Shown: positions 12,501 through 21,576 of the stretch, piece after piece
Position numbering within the stretch: the stretch's first letter is position 1
How the letters are laid out: the number at the start of each line of letters is the position of its first letter
From: Paragonimus westermani
Lineage: Eukaryota > Platyhelminthes > Trematoda > Plagiorchiida > Troglotrematidae
Reading direction: 5' to 3'
NCBI GenBank assembly: GCA_008508345.1
Contig: QNGE01002382.1
Coordinates: forward strand, 52,552 to 116,551
Length of the DNA: 64,000 nucleotides
Made by a program: the position numbers and the translations under genes
The notes under the pieces: model-generated
What the model saw: only the letters and a program-made list of their open reading frames with translations
Told to the model about the DNA's origin: nothing
The model's database searches: none

Positions 12501-14977
12501 CCCTTCGTGGACTTGGTATCCTGAGCTTAACCACGACCATCTCCAATTCACCATAATTTGGGGGTGCAGAGATTATCTGCTAGTCAATGCCCAATCACTC
12601 AGAATATGGCTATTTCGGTCACGTAACAATAGACGGATACGTATAGGTATCTGGCTTAAAACTGATGAATTATGAAAAGAGCAACAGTAAGTGGACAACC
12701 AACTCGAATGCAAAATTCGTGATCGACTCCCTCCTGAGCAGAAGAATATTACTGACTGGCAAATAAGAATTTTACTTGTCGTCGAAGACCGTAAGAAACG
12801 ATCAGCAATGAACTGGCTTCGTCTTACCGCTTAGAATGCAACGTTACAATGAAATAATAAACTACGTTTAGGCTGTTTTTTCCAGTTCCCATTTGTTACA
12901 AACATGACTAGTTAGGATTTTAACGTTCGGGCTAACGGACTGTCGTGGTTTTTTAGGGGGTATCCGGTTCTCCGCTCCTTAACTGTGCGTTGCATTACCC
13001 GGAGCGCGTTTTTCTTAGGCCATCCAGCTGTGATGTATCCATCTGAGGACTAAGGTCAAGAATGCATGAACTGGCTAAGTCGATCGGTCAGATGTGTGCC
13101 GTGGTAACTACGATCAACCGGAGAGTTTCGCCAATGCGCATCAAGTTTGCTGGACCACATTGACGTGTGATGGGCCCCGCACAACCGGATGACAAAGGAC
13201 CTGTCAATCACTACGCATTATCGGTTGTACACTCTACGGGTGCCAACGCTAACCTAGTTCATCAGGCCGATGTGACTGAGTCTCATGACGGCATGGCTAC
13301 AGTGCTTGATATCACTACAATGGATGGTCATAGAGACCATACAGACTGAACTGAAAAGTATCGGACCGATTCCCACAACGTCGTCACTAAACTGGTCCCC
13401 CGTACCGGGTACTGTCGACTGGAACCAATCGCTCACGTCCGTGTGATCATCAGATGTCGCGGGATCATTTCTCATTCTGTGGCTGGATCCGCCCACCTAA
13501 CGGTCACCGATGGTTTCTTACCAACAAACGTAGGTTCCCCAAGGACTTACACCACCCGTACGCAGGGATATTGAGGTCGACTGTCCTCTTTCTGTCTCGA
13601 CGCGTGGGTCTTGATTGTGCTACCATTCTTGTGTCCTGCACAGCGACAGATTTGACAGGAATTTGAGAGCTGCATTCATTCCCATAAGGAGCTCTCATTT
13701 GATAACTTTGGTATGGGCTGAATTTGTCACCATTATTAAAGGAACACGTCAATTGTTTGGCACTGACTGTCAGACGGCCAGCTTATTCAAAATTTATTGT
13801 CACAACTGTTCATCGATTCTGAACAGACAGACACAGGTAACTTGTTTATGAGAGACACACGGACAATGAGATAACATCACCCGAATATTCCATGTTTATA
13901 AGCGTATGGTTGTGACACTGAATTCCGTTAGTCTGTCTGTGTATGATCCTCATACACAAGTTACATGTGCACGTGCTATCGTGCCGGTTTGCACCACACG
14001 ATGAACGCCATTCATATTCGGCGCTCAAACATAACTGCCACATTGAGTGAAGCGACAACTGTTCGAAAAAACCAACAAACAAATCGGTTTACCAATTGAC
14101 ATACCATGAAATGCGGTGTGTCAAGATATACAAACACACGAGTTCACTTCTGAACCGTACCCATAGGTGCTATGGTTCAGATTGCCACTGGCCTCGACAG
14201 TAGTCCATAGAAGGACAAATGAAGAAGTAAAAATGTGCGAGATAAACAAAATGAAGAAGTTATTGGATACAGACAAGCCACTGACTGCAGCACTGTCATG
14301 TCAGAGAACGCCTATAACCAGCAGTGTGGATTGTTAGGAACCCCTTAAACTACTATGTGGCAACTCCAAATTCTGTGTAGCAGACTCAAAGTCAGTGACT
14401 ACGTTATGGCCTGGTAATTAGGACGTTTCTCCCATCAAACAATGCATGATGCTGTGGACGTCCCATCGGCATACAAAATAAATGATTTAGCCAGTTTAGA
14501 CCATACTTATTCATTAACGCGATTATCGGTCAAGAATTTGCAGATTTTCCGTGCCTACGCCCTACGTGCCTTCGTTGTCCTCACAGACCTCGCCAGTAAC
14601 ATCACGAGCCGATAAGATCCCGCTACTCAGATAGGTCGGGTGATCAATAGTCTCGTGCGGCCTGTGTATAACAACAAAGATGGGATCAGAGCTAACTCAA
14701 GCTTGTAACAGAACATTGCATTTTGAAGGCGTCGCGTGCACACCGTGTAGACCAGCATAGTATATCTGCTGTTTGCGGAAATGCCAAACAAACCGATGTT
14801 CACATACTCAACACTGATCCCCACATAGAATGGCACAAGATCCACCCCCTAGATCACCGGAACCTCAGGAAGGTCATCAGAGGATATCATTGTTATTTAG
14901 TTGAACGAGAAACGTGAAGTCGGGCAACTCTGCTAATCGTCACTTAAAATGGCAAACACGAGGGGTAGCAGTCCATA
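9561..14977. other. Intronic sequence without recognisable features
   Basis: This lies within the large GPD1 intron. Open frames are short and lie on both strands without conserved motifs. I see no exon, RNA gene or mobile-element domain in it. Confidence 0.5.
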
Positions 14978-15397
14978 CCATTTTCCATATTCGTTTCCAT
15001 TTTAGACACAATATTTTCCATTACATGCTAAAGCAAATCACTTTGGTACATTGGAATTTCCACATTAGATTCTTGGACGTGACGGCAAGAACGCGATTGG
15101 CCCAATTAACCGTAAGGGACGACCAAACTCAATTAGAGTACTTCGCATTTGCTACTTTGGTAGAGGAAGTGGTTTGGGTTATTCGAAGGGTGTCAACGGG
15201 TTTGATTAACGAGAACGGGATTAGCGGTCAAAGTGGAGCACAGATCACCTGAACCTGTTCCTACTAATTCATCAAACCGCTGGCCGTATTGGTTCCTTTG
15301 ATAGGTAAAGGGCTGCGAGTGGTTAGGGGTGTCTGTGAATTCCACGTCCAATAGGCGTGAGCTTTGGGGTCGTGGTAGACTTCGAGCTTTGATGTGA
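14978..15397 (+). repeat. Left terminal inverted repeat, 420 bp
   Basis: It is the reverse complement of 17,412-16,993 with only scattered substitutions and equal length. Its inner edge is GATGTGA at 15,397, 46 bases before the transposase start. The open frame running through it is also present in the right repeat and has no known domain, so I treat it as a by-product of the repeat. Confidence 0.9.
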
Positions 15398-15443
15398 GAG
15401 TTAACCAGTTTGTGAGAACATTTTCATTAGTTCTCTCACATAC

Positions 15444-16382
15444 ATGGCTGGCGGACGCAAGTACACTTGCGTCAGTCCCGAAACACGCAGACGTATTATC
15501 GAAGCATTTGAAAGGGGTGATGACTGGCGCACGGTTGCCCTTCTGAACGGAGTCAAGTGTAATACCGCTTACAAGTGGCTACATGTGGATTGCATCAGTT
15601 ATGAGGCTCAGCCTCGTAAAGGACACAGAAGCAAGATTCTGACAGAATCAGAGATCGACATGTTGCTGGAGTGGATTTCCGTGGACCCAACGATTACACT
15701 GCAATTTTTGAGACTGCGCGTGAAGGCTGAGTTTGAGAAAGAGTTGTCGACCACAACGATTAGTCGATACTTGGATGGCCGGTGCATAACTGTCAAGAAA
15801 CTGCGCCAAGTACCCATCGGTATGAACTCAAATGAGAATTTGGAGTTACGGCGACTGTTTGCATATCGACTGATGGAGTGCTATGCAAATGCCAAGACTA
15901 TTTGCTGGATAGATGAGACAAACTTCAATTTGTTCTGTACAAGGTCAATGGGACGTTCATTAAAAGGGACGAGAGCGTGCGTCTCTGTAACAAACAGCCG
16001 AGGCCGTAATCTTCATTTGATTGGAGCTATGACACCAACCTCGATAGTAGGCTATACGACGAGGCGGGGAGCATACAACAGCAGCGATTGCAAGGGCTGG
16101 CTGCGAACCCTGCTAGATCAGATGAAGATCAGTACACCCATGTCAAATATTGTGCCGATATGCGACAACGCACCGTGTCACACCGGTCTGGAAAGTGTGT
16201 TTGCTGAGGAGATATACAATGGAGGACAAATCTTACGATTGGCACCCTATTCACCAATGTTGAATCCAATTGCGAATGTATGGAGCATGGTGAAAGCAAG
16301 AGTTAAAAGACAACTGCAGATGCACTACGAGACAATAATAACCGGAGATTCTCAGGGTGTGCAAAGTAAACAGGAGTGGTGA
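15444..16382 (+). CDS. IS630/Tc1-family DDE transposase, catalytic Glu lost
   Basis: This is an uninterrupted 312-codon frame starting at ATG 15,444, the first Met after the inverted repeat. Residues 10-47 form a helix-turn-helix (SPETRRRIIEAFERGDD...TAYKW) expected to bind the element ends. The catalytic core shows WIDETNFNLF with Asp157, then CDNAPCH with Asp241, then APYSPMLNPIANVW. Family members have Glu in LNPIE, but this copy has Ala277 (codon GCG at 16,272-16,274), one base from GAG. Spacing from Asp241 to that site is 35 residues, a DD35E arrangement. The protein is otherwise full length for the family. It should bind DNA but not cut it. Confidence 0.9.
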   Translation: MAGGRKYTCVSPETRRRIIEAFERGDDWRTVALLNGVKCNTAYKWLHVDCISYEAQPRKGHRSKILTESEIDMLLEWISVDPTITLQFLRLRVKAEFEKELSTTTISRYLDGRCITVKKLRQVPIGMNSNENLELRRLFAYRLMECYANAKTICWIDETNFNLFCTRSMGRSLKGTRACVSVTNSRGRNLHLIGAMTPTSIVGYTTRRGAYNSSDCKGWLRTLLDQMKISTPMSNIVPICDNAPCHTGLESVFAEEIYNGGQILRLAPYSPMLNPIANVWSMVKARVKRQLQMHYETIITGDSQGVQSKQEW

Positions 16383-16992
16383 ATGCGGGTCCTGAAAAGA
16401 GTAGTCATGTCTGTTATGTGCGACGTCACCGGAGACCATTGCGCTAGCTTCTTTCGTCATGTCGAACGATACTGTATGCAGGCGATGAACGTTGAAACGG
16501 TTGGGTCACAACCATGAACCCACATCCTCTCAGTGAACGAAGAATACTCTATTCAGAGCAACCACGAATTGATTTTGTACTTCCTACTTTTTGGAATTTG
16601 GCCCTGATTAAAATAATGCTTGGCCTGTGAATGTGCCCAGATTACGTAAGATTTTCCGTTTTTTGTTTCCACGGATAAGAACAACCGAACTACCCACATA
16701 CTTTGGATGATCCATTGTTTAACGTTCGTGACTGAAAATGGTGAATGAACTGTTGGCATCTCGCGACATGTCGTCTTTCTACAGTAGTTGACCGCTCCTT
16801 CAATGGCACTGTGACCCAATGGACATAGTGAACTGTGTGCATATATATAAAGGTGCAGCTAGTCGATTGTCAAAGCCATTTGCCTTTTAATATTGGGTCT
16901 CAGCTGGTTAGTCTGTGCAAAGTGGCCCTGATCAACTGTTTGGATTACTAAGGTGCGTAGTGCAATGTCTTACGCTACCTGAACGTTGGAAA
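16383..16992. other. Non-coding spacer inside the DNA transposon
   Basis: About 600 bases lie between the transposase stop and the right inverted repeat. They contain a TATATATAAA-type AT-rich stretch near 16,843 but no coding signal that I can support. Its counterpart on the left side is only 46 bases, so the gene sits off-centre in the element. Confidence 0.5.
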
Positions 16993-17412
16993 TCACATCA
17001 CAGCTCGAAGTCCACCACGACCCCAAAGCTCACGCCTATTGGACGTGGAATTCACAGACACCCCTAACCACTCGCAGCCCTTTACCTATCAAAGGAACCA
17101 ATACGGCCAGCGGTTTGATGAATTAGTAGGAACAGGTTCAGGTGATCTGTGCTCCACTTTGACCGCTAATCCCGTTCTCATTAATCAAATCCGTTGACAC
17201 CCTTCGAATAACCCAAACCACTTCCTCTACCAAAGTAGCAAATGCGAAGTACTCTAATTGAGTTTGGTCGTCCCTTACGGTTAATTGGGCCAATCGCGTT
17301 CTTGCCGTCACGTCCAAGAATCTAAGGTGGAAATTCCAATGTACCAAAGTGATTTGCTTTAGCATGTAATGGAAAATATTGTGCCTAAAATGGAAACGGA
17401 TATGGATAATGG
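16993..17412 (-). repeat. Right terminal inverted repeat, 420 bp
   Basis: This is the mirror copy of 14,978-15,397. Differences include A/G changes in TTTTAGRCAC and in the inner CGTGGTRGAC. The repeat is much longer than the short ends of classical Tc1/mariner elements. Confidence 0.9.
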
Positions 17413-19245
17413 TGTAGAAATGAACACTGCATTCAGAATGAGCATACGCCACTTAAACACAAAGACGTAGTTCTTTGGATGACAGTAGTTTCGACTAAGC
17501 CAAATGCAGCCCTCCTTTTCCAAAACGTTGAGATAATTAGCCAATTAAAAGTACGATGCTCTAGTAGATGTCACAGGAGAAAATTATGGCCTGATCTTGT
17601 ACCCTTTTTACCAGCGTTAAAGCCATCTACTTTATAATTCATTAGTGGCGGTTGATTGGAGTTAACATCCAGTTTGTGAACGTATAGAGTAGCGTGAATG
17701 AAATCACGAACAGGGTCAGGTTAGCTGCCGTAACTAGAAAAACAGCGATAACTAACACACATTCAACTGAACCAACAACCAACTCCTGAGCAATCGGGAA
17801 ATTGGTTACCATTAAGCGATTGCCAGTCTCATTCAATTACGGCTCTCGCACTCATACGTTGGATAGGAGCAATGTGAGAAACAATCTGATAGATTTGAAA
17901 TCAACACACTTCATTCTTTATCAGGAGGCAAGGCGATACAGTTCGAATCGTTTAGCAGTTCTTTCATTGACTGCATGCGATTTTTCACGAGTAAGCAGTT
18001 TCACATGATAGTTACCTTCTGATACTGACACAACTGGTCCAACATTTTTTCTTCAAACCAATAGCAAACTTTCTTTAGTACAGTCTGACGAACGGGCCAG
18101 TACAAGTTCATGAGACCGTCAGGGTCCATTTGTGTACACATGCTTTTAGGGATCCTTAAATTTGTTGAGAATGTAGGCGATACAAATGTTGCTGACAGGA
18201 CGATGGCGTCTATTGATGTCCAACGGTTGTTCACAAATTTACCATTCAGTGAACTGACTGACGGTGTTCCTGATTAGGTGATGGAGAACAACCTTACACT
18301 AAGTCTACCTGTGCTTCAGTTATGCAGGCCGTTTGTTACATGTCCTAGAAACGTACATTTTTGTTAAATGGAAAGTGTCATCGTCGTAGGTAATCCCTTG
18401 GACCTGTGCTAGCTCATCTTTTATGGCTCCCGTTAAGAAACAATTACAAAGCGTTGTCACCTCAACATATAAGCGCGGGTTCGTGCGAACATAACGCCAC
18501 AGAGTTCGAAACGTTTGTTCAAATGAGAATGCTCCAGGCACTCTCTAATCCGGAATGGGTATCCTACGCGTTTTATCTGCTTGTATTCCACGCCACTCGA
18601 CCCACCTGCGAACAGCCGTCGTAACGGTATCACGGAAACCGATGCCTATATCATCACCATTCGACGCAGACGGTGTCAGCCTATTTGTGGAGTGAAGGCT
18701 GAAAGCAACACTAAACCGCACGTGTTTCAGCCAAACTTGCGTGACTACAAACAGTCCCCATCCACTCAACTCCCGGAAAGGACCCGGCGTATTCATCTGC
18801 ATCTAAGGTTTATAGTACGTTGTTTATGTTGTGACCACAAAGGACGCCTGGCATGTATGGTTATTTACTGCGGGAACTACCGTACAGGTTGTGGTAGATA
18901 ATGGGACCACGAACTCGTACATTCATTTGCACGACTGACTTGTATTCACACACATTGGGTAGCTGTACGTCGTCATTCGTCGTTGTGCCACTTCCCCATA
19001 GTGCGTACACACTATTTCGATAGTTGCTTCTGGTTCATCGTCTTCATGGCGTTGAGGCATGCCCTTTACTTCCCGAATGTACGCACCATGCTACTGACAA
19101 ACGAGGCTGCCTGTTATACAACTGGTTACACAGTGCAGGCGCTCTATGGTTTTTGTCTAGGAGCATCCCCCAAGTACGTATGGGGTGCTAAAGGTGGAAC
19201 AGGAAAAAGTGTAACGTTAAATTTAGAAAGACAAGCTATGTACAA
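17413..19245. other. Intronic sequence without recognisable features
   Basis: This lies in the GPD1 intron between the DNA transposon and the foldback. Short open frames show no conserved motif. I see nothing in it. Confidence 0.45.
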
Positions 19246-19359
19246 TCTTTGTTCGAACTGATTTTGCTGCATCATATTAAGTACATACTGCAGGATTGCT
19301 AATTCTCATTTTTCCAGTATGTGATTGACAACATGCAGCGAAATCAGTTCGAACAAAGA
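19246..19359. repeat. Foldback: 27-bp inverted arms with an inner hairpin
   Basis: The arms are 19,246-19,272 and 19,333-19,359, each 27 bases. They are complementary except for one position (GATTTTGC against GATTTCGC). Each arm contains the palindrome GTTCGAAC. The 60-base interior holds a second pair of arms, ACATACTG (19,283-19,290) and CAGTATGT (19,315-19,322). A transcript across it would fold into a two-step stem. It could be a small foldback transposon or a hairpin RNA; there is no direct evidence for either. Confidence 0.75.
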
Positions 19360-21188
19360 GTGTGCAATACACCACTATAAACTTCACGGTTCAAGTTAAT
19401 TTTGGTGAAAACTTACTTCAGTTAATAGTAAAGTATTTATGGGAATTCAGACACATCAAGTTGATCTCACAAAAGCATTCCATGTCATTTACCAGAATCG
19501 CTTGCAATACACTATGTGAAACCAATGTTTTGACCAGAGACAGATGGCAGTGGAACTATCCATAACTTAGTAGTACGTTGCAGAAATTAGGTATTATTTT
19601 TATGCTTACTTCTTTTTTTCATTCCGCATTTTCATTTCGGACGTCTCATTCTTCGCCAAGTGGTTAATGAATATGCATTGCCTGTATATTGTGCTTTTTA
19701 ATGGTTTTTAAGTCAGTCCACGCCTGAACGACACACTGCTCCATATACTAGCTCTTTCTTCGCGCTACGCCTCCATTGTTTTCTACTATGATTAGCCAAT
19801 CACATGAGTGACGTTTTTTTAAACTGAGTGACTATTCCTTCTAAAGGTTTACCCCTGAGTGCTCATACATTCATTAATTTATATTCCAGTTTGCCTATGT
19901 AACCGAAAAGAACGAACGGACTGACGCCTAAACATAAGTCCAACATGATGACCCTGGCGTTTATGAAGTTTATTCGGTGACACTTGTAGTGACCAACGAT
20001 CGTGTGGCTTCTCTAAGGATCCCGGCTGCAACCATCGTTTATTGATTGTCTGTTCTGTACGCATGATTCTGTGTACGCCTGCTAGAGGAGGCATGATATG
20101 AACTCAGTGCCACTTTCTTCAGCCGTGCAACTAATTGCACGCAGCGAATGTTTGCTCCTCTCCTAAAGACCCATCTATCCTTCCATTATTCAACGTCGTT
20201 TGACCTGGACATTTTCGAACGTTGTTTAACGCACTCAAAGTTTTCACGCACTTCTCTCTTGGCGCGCTTTTGAGTGGCGCCGTGCGGACTGGGGCCCACT
20301 TTACGCTTCCCTTATTCCTTCTCTTGGTGCTGCCGTTGGTCCCAGATTAGGCTAGAACTAACTGCTTATCATATTTCCTAACATTGCTAGAAATATACGG
20401 TTTGTTTCGAAACCCATACGCGTTCTTTTAGTTCGATGTCTGATGGGACTACGTTTCGACTGCTCTTCAGGAAAGGTGTTTTACACTGTTAGTGGACGAG
20501 GGTCGAGAACATACCCACTTGTCCACCACAAAATACCGTCTTTGACTTGAGGCACGTCCGGACAAAATGCCTAGTCATAAGCAGTACATACAAGATGAAC
20601 ACACAGGGAGTCTTGGTTTAAAACACAACTTGTCAGTCCGATTCTTAAACTGGCAGGTCAAAGACAGGCCGAAACTGATCAGTGCTGTATGTCGATTTGA
20701 AGATGGAAACTGCAGTGCAATTTAAATGGAAGTTGCTTGAAAATAGTTAACTTGTAGATTTTACACTGCAGAATGTTTGGTGTCGTGTAACATATGAGGT
20801 CGCACACAAAACCTGGATATTATCGAGCTGTCAAAGTCAAGAGAGAAATAAACAAAGTAGGTAGAGTCATCACCACTGACCAAACGCGATCGCAACTAGA
20901 AAAGTCAAAGAGCCGCTTGAAATTCGAACCTAAGACACTGATACATTACGGTGCATTTGGAGCCGGTTTCTACAAAAAAAGGATAGAAGGTAATCGGACG
21001 ACAACGCATAGGCATAACAAATGAGCTGACTGCTAAAATATTTGACCTGACTGGCCTGGACTCCAACAGACAACCGTGGCTCAGTGGCAGTAACGATTAG
21101 AATTGATACAAGCTAAGGCTTACCGGACGCTTCGTAACCAAAACCATACCGGATAGTCACCGGGACATTTAAATCACTGTGAATTTAC
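19360..21188. other. Intronic sequence without recognisable features
   Basis: This is the 5' end of the large GPD1 intron. It holds only short open frames (for example 20,794-21,024) with no recognisable motif. Confidence 0.45.
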
Positions 21189-21443
21189 CTTGCAGAAAGT
21201 TATAAAGTATGCAGTAGGTACTACAAATGGCTGTAGACGGTCCAACAGCCATGGTATAAGCCGCGTTGGATAGACGATAGCCAGTATATCAGCATGCGAT
21301 ACAATATCCTCCAAGTCACAAGAGGCGATCACATTTTTTGGCAACTTGAATCCCGGTAGATAAACTGAATTCACGTGCATCCGATTTATAGAATCCGCAA
21401 GACTTTCACCACCGTACTTCTCATCATGAACAAACATAGTGAC
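21189..21443 (-). CDS. GPD1: Glycerol-3-phosphate dehydrogenase (NAD+), exon 2
   Basis: This exon is 255 bases, 85 codons, residues 34-118 of the predicted protein, phase 0 at both ends. It opens VTMFVHDEKYGG, where animal GPD1 has VTMWVFEE-x-x-GG, and continues with YLPGFKLPKNV matching the conserved YLPGHKLPPNVVA. The Rossmann segment ADILAIVYP corresponds to ADILIFVVP. The acceptor is ttttactag|GTC and the donor is TGCAAG|gtaaat. The region after IVYP (TRLIPWLLDRLQPFVV) is more diverged than the rest. That may reflect a lineage-specific paralogue or relaxed constraint. Confidence 0.9.
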
Positions 21444-21477
21444 CTAGTAAAATTAGAAGAGACGAATATGCACAAAC
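21444..21477 (-). other. GPD1 intron 1, 34 bp
   Basis: It starts gtttgt and ends tttactag with an AT-rich middle. Removing it joins EEFLKT to VTMFVH in frame and with the exact residue spacing of animal GPD1. Very short introns near the 5' end of genes are known from flukes, so this supports the lineage inference. Confidence 0.82.
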
Positions 21478-21576
21478 CGTTTTGAGAAACTCTTCGGAAT
21501 TCTTCACATTCCCAGCCATTAGTCGCGCAACCGCAGTTCCCCAGGCACCACATCCAAGAACAGCAACCTGCTTCAT
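21478..21576 (-). CDS. GPD1: Glycerol-3-phosphate dehydrogenase (NAD+), exon 1 with start codon
   Basis: This exon has 33 codons from ATG at 21,576. It reads MKQVAVLGCGAWGTAVARLM, the N-terminal NAD-binding loop G-x-G-x-W-G of the family (GCGAWG, residues 8-13), followed by GN at residues 22-23 as in animal enzymes. The start is chosen because the beta strand VAVLG begins within a few residues, as in the family, and because the frame upstream of it resembles no part of the family. No targeting peptide precedes it, so a cytosolic enzyme is expected. The untranslated exon and promoter to the right were not identified. Confidence 0.9.

Larger units (their letters stand above)
14978..17412 (+). 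mobile_element. IS630/Tc1-like DNA transposon with 420-bp inverted ends
   Basis: The element is 2,435 bp: two nearly identical 420-bp terminal inverted repeats flank one transposase gene on the plus strand. I count about nine differences between the two ends, so the insertion looks young compared with the rest of the window. The ends begin CCATT and finish AATGG. A TA dinucleotide abuts the left end (14,976-14,977), and another lies two bases beyond the right end (17,415-17,416). This is compatible with TA target duplication but not exact. It lies inside the GPD1 intron in the opposite orientation to the gene. Confidence 0.88.
5161..21188 (-). other. GPD1 intron 2, about 16 kb, transposon-rich
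   Basis: The interval between exon 2 (ending CTGCAAG|gtaaat) and exon 3 (after ...aatggaag) is 16,028 bases. Both flanking exons are phase 0, and the joined protein is collinear with animal GPD1 with no missing residues, which supports a single intron over two separate pseudogenes. It contains tandem and inverted copies of one repeat family, a decayed Ty3/gypsy pol on the same strand as the gene, a DNA transposon with its transposase on the opposite strand, and a foldback. Confidence 0.75.

Noticed and set aside
14914..15252. 112-codon frame at the left end of the DNA transposon
   Set aside because: The same frame occurs in the opposite inverted repeat (17,452-17,138). It belongs to the terminal repeat and has no domain, so I do not call it a gene.
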